From: an uncultured Brachyspira sp.
Lineage (GTDB): Bacteria; Spirochaetota; Brachyspiria; Brachyspirales; Brachyspiraceae
DNA length: 8,189 nt
Direction of reading: 5' to 3'
NCBI RefSeq assembly: GCF_949287625.1
Contig: NZ_CASEGO010000120.1
Span: forward strand, 1-8,189
The translations under genes and the position numbers were made by a program. The notes beneath the pieces were generated by a model. It was not told the DNA's origin and ran no database searches. It saw only the letters and a program-made list of their open reading frames with translations. Each line of letters opens with the position of its first letter. The first letter of the stretch is position 1. Of the stretch, positions 1 to 5,541 are shown piece after piece.

Positions 1-69
1 AGTTTTTTTATTAGTTTTTTTATTAGTTTTTTTATTAGTTTTTTTATTAGTTTTTTTATTAGTTTTTTT
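1..69. repeat. 12-bp tandem repeat, 5.75 perfect copies
   Basis: The unit AGTTTTTTTATT occurs five times without a mismatch (1-12, 13-24, 25-36, 37-48, 49-60). A 9-base partial copy follows at 61-69. The array touches the window edge, so its true copy number is unknown. The period is a multiple of three. On the minus strand it reads Asn-Lys-Lys-Thr per unit, in frame with the start codon at 72, so gain or loss of units would change protein length without shifting the frame. Each unit also contains a run of seven T (A on the coding strand), where single-base slippage could shift the frame. Confidence 0.95.
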
Positions 70-72
70 CAT
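1..72 (-). CDS. N-terminal fragment of a leftward gene with KKTN tandem repeats (partial)
   Basis: A minus-strand ATG at 72-70 opens a frame of 24 codons to the window edge: Met-Lys-Lys-Thr followed by five Asn-Lys-Lys-Thr units. Upstream on the same strand is AAAGG, seven bases before the ATG, a well-placed ribosome binding site. A TATAAT-like -10 lies at 127-122 without a clear -35. The function cannot be seen, because only the repeated lysine-rich start is in the window. Such a start could be an extended basic n-region of a signal peptide or a disordered tail. The gene would be divergent from the TrpR-like gene. Support is the start codon, the RBS and frame-keeping by the repeat; the protein body is not visible. 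Confidence 0.55.
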   Translation of the reverse strand, partial: MKKTNKKTNKKTNKKTNKKTNKKT

Positions 73-173
73 AAATATGCCTTTATTTATAAACAGTAAT
101 ATATACATACTTGTAATATACATTATAAAATAATAAAATATATTTTATTATCTGTAATAATTACAAAATTCAC

Positions 174-201
174 TTGAAAAAATTAATATTTATTCTATAC
201 T
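174..201 (+). promoter_or_regulatory. Probable promoter of the TrpR-like gene
   Basis: TTGAAA (174-179), a 16-bp spacer and TATACT (196-201) form a good sigma-70 match. They predict a start near 208 and a leader of about 40 nt before the ATG at 248. The predicted start lies inside an imperfect palindrome (201-220), a position suited to a repressor. This is a motif call only. Confidence 0.5.
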
Positions 202-220
202 TATTATAGTAGTATTATAA
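201..220. promoter_or_regulatory. Imperfect palindrome over the predicted transcription start (possible operator)
   Basis: TTATTATAGTAGTATTATAA is a 20-bp dyad in which 8 of 10 base pairs match between half-sites. It begins at the end of the -10 and covers the predicted start of the TrpR-like gene. Its central TAGTAGTA loosely resembles the CTAGT-containing half-sites of the enterobacterial trp operator but is not a match. In DNA this AT-rich such dyads arise by chance, so operator function is a guess. Confidence 0.25.
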
Positions 221-247
221 ATAGTAATAATTAAAGGAGAATAAATT

Positions 248-550
248 ATGGAACTTTTAGCACATATTCTAGCAACAGAAACAGATGAAGAGTTTATTAA
301 GAAGCTTTTAGGGGAACTTTTTACTAAGGACGAACAGGATATGATACAGCAAAGACTTAGGATAGTCACCCTATTAAGGAAAAAAATGCCTCAATATGAA
401 ATAGCAAAACATCTTAATGCAAGCCTTTGTTCGATAACAAGGGGAGCAAAAGAATTGAAAAAAGAAGATAGTGCATTAGCAGTAATAGTTGATAAATATC
501 TTATAAATGACAAAAACTTTCAGGAATCTTTAATAAAATCACAGCAGTAA
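248..550 (+). CDS. TrpR-superfamily transcriptional repressor
   Basis: A 100-residue all-helical DNA-binding protein of the Trp repressor/YerC superfamily. The core runs from about residue 24 to 85. It has TKDEQ (26-30), then RLRIV (36-40), then a helix-turn-helix ending in ITRGAKELK (63-71). Against E. coli TrpR from memory, Thr26, Arg36 and Arg65 align with Thr44, Arg54 and Arg84, which contact the L-Trp corepressor. TrpR Ser88 is replaced by Glu69. The ITRG recognition helix is TrpR-like rather than YerC-like (ISRV), although one internal helix is one residue shorter, as in YerC. AGGAGA lies 7 nt before the ATG, so the start is firm. No trp biosynthetic genes are in the window; targets may be elsewhere, and self-control is possible through the dyad at 201-220. 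The stop lies inside the 3' end of hemW on the other strand. Confidence 0.85.
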   Translation: MELLAHILATETDEEFIKKLLGELFTKDEQDMIQQRLRIVTLLRKKMPQYEIAKHLNASLCSITRGAKELKKEDSALAVIVDKYLINDKNFQESLIKSQQ

Positions 551-1669
551 TATACTAATCTCATCAGCATAATTAAAATAAGAATTTTTTATAGATAAGT
601 ATTTAGGGGATATGTTAAAATATTCTCTATGGCTGTTTATCGTTTTTTTGTGTTTCAAATAAAAATCTTCATTGAAAATGCAATTATATTTATTTATGTC
701 TATTCCTTTTACTGTTCTCAGTGAAAGGAATATAAACTCTTTTTTTCTAGTATCTTTATCTAAATATTCGCTTTCTTTTTCTGCAAGATTATTTTTAGAT
801 ATAGAATTAAAATAATCATTAAGCATTTTTGTATTTGTATATCTTATATTATTATAGCAGCCTGAAGCAGATACCCCTATTCCCATATAATCTTTCATAA
901 GCCAGTAATTGCTGTTATGAATAGAAGTGTAATTAGAAAGAGCAAAATTTGACACTTCATATCGTTTTAATCCCAAGCCTTCTAATGTATCAGAAGCTAG
1001 TTTATAATAAATAATTGATTCTTCCTCGCTTGGAAGTAATTTTTCCCATTTTTTTTTCAGTGATTCTGTGAGTTCTAAATAGTAAAGAGAAGCATGCTTT
1101 ATTTTTGGAAGAAGGTCAAATGAAAATAATATATCATCTTTTATCTGTGTTTTTGAGTTTAAAGGAAGTCCGCATATAAAATCAAGAGAGATATTTTCTA
1201 GAGATGATTTATTTATTAATTTAAGTGCATTTATAATATCTTTTTTGTCTGTGTGTCTGTTTATAATAGATAAACTTTTTTCATTGAATGTTTGTATGCC
1301 TAGTGAAAGCCTTATATTTCCTATATTTTCTAAAAAATTAATATATTTATCATTTATATTATTTATATTAGATTCTATTGTTATTTCTTTTATTAAATAT
1401 TTATTTTCATTATGTGTATAAACAATATCTATTATATTATCTAATAGATATTTTAATAAATCATGACCTAATACAGAAGGTGTACCTCCGCCTAAATATA
1501 TAGTTTCTATTTTTTGCTTATAATCTTTTATTCTAATTTTAAGTTCTTCTATTAAGAAGTGAGTATACTTTTTGTATATATCAGTATTATTCATATTAAC
1601 AATAGAATAAAAATTGCAGTAGCTGCATTTATAAGTACAAAAAGGTATATGTATATAAAGTCCAGACAT
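539..1669 (-). CDS. hemW: HemW-like radical-SAM-family heme chaperone
   Basis: A 376-residue protein, normal length for HemW (formerly called oxygen-independent coproporphyrinogen oxidase-like). The N-terminus YIHIPFCTYKCSYCNF (5-20) has the CxxxCxxC cluster motif (Cys11, Cys15, Cys18). It is followed by Phe20, the HemW signature, where true HemN has a fourth Cys. Other family blocks are GGGTPS (60-65), LSLGIQTFN (121-129), LDFICGLP (162-169), YEVSNFA (237-243), NYW (254-256) and a HemN_C-type C-terminal domain (about 305-376). HemW is known as a heme-binding chaperone that delivers heme to target proteins, acting in the cytosol or at the inner membrane face. The His of the usual GxGAHS block is Ser269 here. 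The start is six bases after the upstream stop and no Shine-Dalgarno is visible, suggesting translational coupling. The last 12 bp overlap the convergent TrpR-like gene. Confidence 0.9.
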   Translation of the reverse strand: MSGLYIHIPFCTYKCSYCNFYSIVNMNNTDIYKKYTHFLIEELKIRIKDYKQKIETIYLGGGTPSVLGHDLLKYLLDNIIDIVYTHNENKYLIKEITIESNINNINDKYINFLENIGNIRLSLGIQTFNEKSLSIINRHTDKKDIINALKLINKSSLENISLDFICGLPLNSKTQIKDDILFSFDLLPKIKHASLYYLELTESLKKKWEKLLPSEEESIIYYKLASDTLEGLGLKRYEVSNFALSNYTSIHNSNYWLMKDYMGIGVSASGCYNNIRYTNTKMLNDYFNSISKNNLAEKESEYLDKDTRKKEFIFLSLRTVKGIDINKYNCIFNEDFYLKHKKTINSHREYFNISPKYLSIKNSYFNYADEISILLL

Positions 1670-1675
1670 GTTTTG

Positions 1676-2926
1676 TTAGAAATCTTGTTTTTTTAAATAA
1701 TTGTATATTTTTATTATAATATTTGCTATTTCTTCAGCTTTGTCATCTTTATTTATGTAGAAATAATAAACATACAAATAATCTAATGGGTCTGGATCAT
1801 TTTTTCCTTCAAATAATTCAAAAGGTGAAAATATCTTTTGTATTTCATCTTTAATTTCTTTTTGATTTAGTTTATCTATTATATCATTGCTGTTTGAAAA
1901 TATGCTTACATGGCAGTAATGTATATTAATAAATAATTTGATTAAAAGCTGCTTATTCAAATAAATAATTATTGGAGTTGAAGCTGCAGTATTACTATTT
2001 GCAATATTTTCTTTGAATATTTTTTCATCTAAATATCTGCAGTTATCATTATTAAGTCCATTTATTTTTAAATAATTTATAATATTTTTAATAATTTCTA
2101 TTTGATTTTTTATAGGATTTATCTCTATTTTTTTTGATTTTATTATGCTGCTTACCTCTAAAAAGAGTTTTGAACATTCTTCTATATCTTTCATAGTATT
2201 TAATGATTTATAAACTTCATTATTGTTTAAAAAATCTTCTATTATAGACTTTTCCATATTGTATTCCTCTTTTTTGTTGCTTATATTTATTTCATTATTT
2301 CTAACTTGAATTAATGCTGAATAAATCGATGAATATTTATCATCTTTTAAGAAACTATATTTATTTATAATATTATTATCTATAAAATATGCAATATCAC
2401 TATTTGATAAACAGCATACTCTGTTATAATTTTTTAGTTTAGCGTCTAATATGTTTGATTCATAATCGCTTTTACTTAAAATAACAATAAATAAATTATC
2501 CTCTGAATAATTTTTTAATTGTTTTTTTAATTCAAAAATATTTATTTTGCTTTCTATAATAATTTTAAAATCATTATTATATATACTCATCTCAATTTTT
2601 ATATTATCTTCAATAATGTCAGCATCAATATTTATATCTTTATCAGTATTGATATTATTAAAGTTAAGCATATCTTTTATAATATAATTGGCAAAATCTC
2701 TTGCAAAATTAATTTCTTTATTGTTATCAATTAAAAAATTTACTTTCAAAATATCATACAATAATTGATTTCTTAAGATTTCAGGATACATAGAGTATTC
2801 TATAATATTTATTTTAGGTATTAATTTTTTTCTTTCTTTTTTTATTCTTTCTATTAGTTGATTTTTTTCTTTCATGAAAATATCAAGTATATTTAATAGT
2901 TCTTTATCTTGCAAAATAACCTCCAT
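1676..2926 (-). CDS. Uncharacterised protein with a degenerate PD-(D/E)XK nuclease signature
   Basis: A 416-residue, Asn/Ile/Lys-rich protein with no signal peptide or membrane segment. Residues 109-140 resemble the core of PD-(D/E)XK families of the PDDEXK_4 kind: a beta hairpin, then IIIESKI (122-128, Glu125 and Lys127 as the ExK pair), then QLKNY (136-140) matching the Q-x3-Y motif of RecB-like nucleases. The preceding helical stretch (about 48-87, with FARDFANYII at 74-83) resembles the family's N-terminal helices. The upstream catalytic Asp falls at Lys110 in my alignment, so the site may be inactive or may use Glu112. Residues 150-416 match nothing I recognise. It is upstream of hemW with a 6-nt gap, so the two are probably one transcript, but no functional link is evident. 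The start could be ATG at 2926 or TTG at 2914. The nuclease fold is inference from motifs. Confidence 0.75.
   Translation of the reverse strand: MEVILQDKELLNILDIFMKEKNQLIERIKKERKKLIPKINIIEYSMYPEILRNQLLYDILKVNFLIDNNKEINFARDFANYIIKDMLNFNNINTDKDINIDADIIEDNIKIEMSIYNNDFKIIIESKINIFELKKQLKNYSEDNLFIVILSKSDYESNILDAKLKNYNRVCCLSNSDIAYFIDNNIINKYSFLKDDKYSSIYSALIQVRNNEINISNKKEEYNMEKSIIEDFLNNNEVYKSLNTMKDIEECSKLFLEVSSIIKSKKIEINPIKNQIEIIKNIINYLKINGLNNDNCRYLDEKIFKENIANSNTAASTPIIIYLNKQLLIKLFINIHYCHVSIFSNSNDIIDKLNQKEIKDEIQKIFSPFELFEGKNDPDPLDYLYVYYFYINKDDKAEEIANIIIKIYNYLKKQDF
2920..2924 (-). promoter_or_regulatory. Perfect GGAGG inside the annotated start, favouring a TTG start at 2914
   Basis: GGAGG begins at the last base of the ATG (2926-2924) and ends five bases before an in-frame TTG (2914-2912), codon 5 of the longer reading. 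No Shine-Dalgarno precedes the ATG itself. This placement fits initiation at TTG, giving a 412-residue protein, better than at ATG. The longer form is kept in the CDS coordinates because ATG cannot be excluded. Confidence 0.5.
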
Positions 2927-2993
2927 TTTATAAAAAATATACTTAAAATTTTATTATTGTAAAAATTATTGTTTTTTTTAATAAATTAGTGTA

Positions 2994-3021
2994 AGTATAA
3001 TAATTATCTGAAATTACACAA
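2994..3021 (-). promoter_or_regulatory. Possible promoter of the nuclease-like gene / hemW unit
   Basis: On the minus strand TTGTGT (3021-3016), a 16-bp spacer and TATACT (2999-2994) precede the gene by about 70 nt. The -10 is strong and the -35 matches only in TTG. No hairpin-plus-T-run terminator is visible between the sigma factor stop (3060) and this gene, so read-through from the sigma gene is also possible. Confidence 0.35.
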
Positions 3022-3059
3022 GAAATATTAATTAAATTTACTGATTTTTATAAGAAATT

Positions 3060-3917
3060 CTATTTTAAGAAATCTTTTAATGAACTGTATTTCTGAGAAT
3101 GCATTTTTCTTAATGCTTTTTTTTCTATTTGCCTTATACGTTCTTTAGTGAAAGAAAACATCTCACCAACTTCTTTAAGTGTCTTTCTCTCTTGATCTAT
3201 ACCGTATCTTGCATTAATTATCTGTTTTTCTATATCCGATAAACTTTCAATGGCAGTCTTTAACTCTTCCATAAGCTCTTTATTTATAGCAGTTTCTTCA
3301 ACATTTTTTGAAGTTTTATCTTCTATAGTGTCTATAAGCCTGTCTTTCATTCCGTCATAATTATATTCGCCTTCAAGAGATATATGCTCTGTACTCATAG
3401 ACATAATATGCAGTATATCGTTAGGATCTTTATTTAATATGGCGGCAAGCTCATTAACATCTGGAGTATATCCGCTTTTATAGTAATACTGATGCACTGT
3501 ACGCTCCAAATCAACCAAATCCATAGCTTTATTTAGGGGAAGTCTTATAAGTCTTGATTTTTCATTTATGGCTCTTAATATGCTTTGTCTTATCCAATAA
3601 ACAGCGTATGATATAAAGTGATATCCTTTATCTGGGTCAAATCTGTCTGCTGCTATTATAAGTCCCATATTGCCTTCACTTATCAAATCTTCAAGCAGAA
3701 GTCCGCTGTTTTTATACTGTTTTGCAATAGTTATAACAAATCTTAAATTACTTCTAATAAGTTTAGACCTTGCCTCTGCGTCGCCTTCTTTAAGTCTTTT
3801 TGTAAGTTCTATTTCCTCTTCACGGGTTAATAGCTTTTCTTTTTTAGCATCAGCAAAATATAGAGATATATTATTTTGTTCTTCTGTCGTATTCGTTTTT
3901 AGTCTGCTATCTGCCAT
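3060..3917 (-). CDS. Short RpoD/RpoS-like sigma-70 factor without region 1.1
   Basis: A 285-residue RNA polymerase sigma factor. Region 1.2 starts near residue 16 (SLYFADAKKEKLLTREEE). Region 2 is at about 49-121 and includes NLRFVITIAKQY, DLISEGNMGL, FDPDKGYHFISYAVYWIRQ (93-111) and the -10-recognising segment. The RLPLNK motif is at 125-130. Region 3 is at about 131-210, and region 4.2 carries the helix-turn-helix TLKEVGEMFSFTKERIRQIE (246-265), which reads the -35. It lacks region 1.1 and the long spacer of classic RpoD, so its size matches group 2 (RpoS-type) sigmas or the compact primary sigmas of Bacteroidetes. Which role it has cannot be decided here; a separate long rpoD elsewhere would make it a group 2 factor. 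AAGAG lies nine bases before the ATG. It has its own promoter candidate upstream, downstream of the receiver-LpxC gene on the same strand. Confidence 0.93.
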   Translation of the reverse strand: MADSRLKTNTTEEQNNISLYFADAKKEKLLTREEEIELTKRLKEGDAEARSKLIRSNLRFVITIAKQYKNSGLLLEDLISEGNMGLIIAADRFDPDKGYHFISYAVYWIRQSILRAINEKSRLIRLPLNKAMDLVDLERTVHQYYYKSGYTPDVNELAAILNKDPNDILHIMSMSTEHISLEGEYNYDGMKDRLIDTIEDKTSKNVEETAINKELMEELKTAIESLSDIEKQIINARYGIDQERKTLKEVGEMFSFTKERIRQIEKKALRKMHSQKYSSLKDFLK

Positions 3918-3952
3918 ATATTATAACTCTTAAACAAAAATTCTGGTATGAT

Positions 3953-3980
3953 ATTCTAACATTTTTGATTATTAAATCAA
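3953..3980 (-). promoter_or_regulatory. Probable promoter of the sigma factor gene
   Basis: On the minus strand TTGATT (3980-3975), a 16-bp spacer and TAGAAT (3958-3953) predict a start near 3946 and a leader of about 29 nt. It lies in the 89-bp gap after the receiver-LpxC stop, so the sigma gene can be transcribed separately. No terminator separates the two genes. The -35 is one arm of the inverted repeat at 3965-3980. Confidence 0.5.
3965..3980. promoter_or_regulatory. Perfect 6-bp inverted repeat covering the sigma gene -35
   Basis: TTGATT, a 4-base spacer (ATTA) and AATCAA form a perfect dyad. One arm is the predicted -35 of the leftward sigma promoter. No T-run follows on either strand, so it is not an intrinsic terminator; a protein-binding site is possible. 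It is short and AT-rich, so chance is a real alternative. Confidence 0.3.
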
Positions 3981-4006
3981 TATGTTTTCTTTATATAAAT
4001 ATCTAT

Positions 4007-5299
4007 CTATAAATATCTATTTGCCAAATCATGCACAACAGAATGATTAAAAGAATGTGAGGATTTATTAGCAGTTATTTTAGCTTTTATTGGTCTCGAT
4101 AAAATATATAAATCTCCAATTATATCTAAAATTTTATGCCTTACAAACTCATTATCAAAATGAAGTTTAGTATTTATAACTTTACCATCGCATAATAATA
4201 TATGGCTTCCTATCATACCGCTTCCAGCCATACCCATTTTTTGTGCATAGTCTATATTATCTATAGTATTAAATGATCTAGCCTTACCTATTTCTTCTGT
4301 AAACTGATCAAAGTTTTCAAATTTATATGTATATTTCTGAACTCCTATAGAACCTGCAAAATCTATACGCAAAGTTACTTCAAGCCCGTCATAAGGAGAT
4401 AGTATAATGTAAGTTTCATCATCATTAACATTACCGTAAGTCAAAGTTTGGTCTATAACTATAGGATCTGCATAATCATCTTGTTCAACAAAACCAGCCT
4501 CTTTTAGTGCATCACAGAATACCAAAGCCGAACCGTCTACATTAGGAACTTCTCCGTCGCATTTTACTATTAAATTGGTAATACCCATCATATGAAGTGC
4601 TGCTAAAAAATGTTCTGTTGTTTTTATATATCTGTTTCCAGATACCAAAGCAGTAGAATTAACAGCACCGGATTTATCTTTTGATAAAATATTTTCCGGA
4701 GATAATTTTATATGAGTATTTGTATTAATATCTATAAAAACTATTCCAGTATTTGCTTCTGCAGGTACAAGAGTTAATGCAGTTTTTCTTCCTTCCATTA
4801 GGGCAAAACCGCTCACAACTACACTTTTAGCTATTGTTCTTTGATGTATTTTATATTTGCATTCAGTTTTTTTATTTGTATGTTCGTTATTTGTATTTTC
4901 TATTTCTATATTATTATTAACATGTTCTTTAAAAACTTCATCGCAGCTTGAAAGTAATTTAGATATACTTATAGGTTTTTCTAAAAAATCATAAGCTCCC
5001 ATTTTTGTAGCCCTTACAGCTGTTTCTACTCCTGCATGTCCGCTCATCATAATAACAACTGTAGAAGGATATTTATCTTTTATATGTGATAAAATATCAA
5101 GTCCGTCTACATTAGGAAGCCATACATCTAAGAATACCAAATTAATATTTTTACTTTCTAGTATTTTTTCAGCTTCATTATTATTTTTTGCTATCTCTAC
5201 ATCATAGCCTTCATCTTCCAAAATAGTTTGACATGTTGTAAGTATGTCCTCTTCATCATCTATTATTAATATATTTTGTTTTGTTTTTATTGTCTGCAT
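4007..5299 (-). CDS. lpxC: Receiver domain-LpxC fusion (response regulator plus UDP-3-O-acyl-GlcNAc deacetylase)
   Basis: A 430-residue two-part cytosolic protein. Residues 8-125 are a CheY/NtrC-type receiver with acidic pocket Asp14-Asp15, phospho-acceptor Asp58 in FLDVWLP, Ser86 in MMSGH and Lys108 in EKP: all switch residues are present. Residues 126-150 form a polar Asn/Glu/Lys linker. Residues 151-430 are LpxC, the zinc enzyme that deacetylates UDP-3-O-acyl-GlcNAc in the committed step of lipid A synthesis. Catalytic residues are intact: TTEHFLAAL gives Glu229 (base) and His230 (zinc). FVRHKILDIIGDL gives His388 and Asp392 (zinc). SSHSFNH gives His415. The chain ends 15 residues after His415, so the longer C-terminal tail of E. 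coli LpxC, which carries its FtsH degron, is missing. Stand-alone LpxC is about 300 residues; the extra length is the receiver and linker, and the fusion is continuous with no frameshift. GGAAG lies 10 nt before the ATG. That phosphorylation controls the enzyme is inference; no histidine kinase is in the window. Confidence 0.93.
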   Translation of the reverse strand: MQTIKTKQNILIIDDEEDILTTCQTILEDEGYDVEIAKNNNEAEKILESKNINLVFLDVWLPNVDGLDILSHIKDKYPSTVVIMMSGHAGVETAVRATKMGAYDFLEKPISISKLLSSCDEVFKEHVNNNIEIENTNNEHTNKKTECKYKIHQRTIAKSVVVSGFALMEGRKTALTLVPAEANTGIVFIDINTNTHIKLSPENILSKDKSGAVNSTALVSGNRYIKTTEHFLAALHMMGITNLIVKCDGEVPNVDGSALVFCDALKEAGFVEQDDYADPIVIDQTLTYGNVNDDETYIILSPYDGLEVTLRIDFAGSIGVQKYTYKFENFDQFTEEIGKARSFNTIDNIDYAQKMGMAGSGMIGSHILLCDGKVINTKLHFDNEFVRHKILDIIGDLYILSRPIKAKITANKSSHSFNHSVVHDLANRYL

Positions 5300-5331
5300 A
5301 TTAAAAAATCTTCCATAAAATTTATATCATA

Positions 5332-5360
5332 AATATAGTATATTAATTATATAAAATCAA
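5332..5360 (-). promoter_or_regulatory. Probable promoter of the receiver-lpxC gene
   Basis: On the minus strand TTGATT (5360-5355), a 17-bp spacer and TATATT (5337-5332) predict a start near 5325, about 26 nt before the ATG. The -35 is identical to that proposed for the sigma gene. It sits in the 242-bp divergent gap shared with glyS. Confidence 0.45.
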
Positions 5361-5477
5361 TATTACAATTATCGTTAATTTATATAGTTTTGTTTAAATA
5401 TTATTATCCCGCTATTTATATATAACCTTGCATTAAGCAAATAGTTAATAAAATTATAAATTATCAGCAAAAAAATA

Positions 5478-5505
5478 TTGTTTTTTTTATATATAAATAT
5501 AGAAT
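5478..5505 (+). promoter_or_regulatory. Probable promoter of glyS
   Basis: TTGTTT (5478-5483), a 16-bp spacer and TAGAAT (5500-5505) predict a start near 5512 and a leader of about 30 nt. That leader is too short for a T-box riboswitch, and the conserved T-box antiterminator bulge sequence is not seen anywhere in the gap. Confidence 0.4.
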
Positions 5506-5541
5506 ATAAGGTATTAATATATTATTTTAAGGAATATTAAA

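Noticed and set aside
3918..3930. TATAAT just upstream of the sigma gene start as a promoter -10
   Set aside because: A start 6-7 bases downstream would fall inside the coding sequence past the ATG; the TTGATT/TAGAAT pair further upstream fits better.
3670..3933. 87-codon plus-strand ORF opposite the sigma factor gene
   Set aside because: It is antisense to a strongly conserved sigma-70 coding region, has no ribosome binding site and is a low-complexity Ser/Leu-rich shadow.
5287..5316. Nine-codon upstream ORF overlapping the receiver-lpxC start
   Set aside because: It starts at an ATG just upstream and out of frame, but has no Shine-Dalgarno; in this AT-rich context it is likely chance.
5300..5541. 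T-box riboswitch upstream of glyS
   Set aside because: The predicted leader is only about 30 nt, and neither the conserved antiterminator bulge sequence nor a leader terminator is present.
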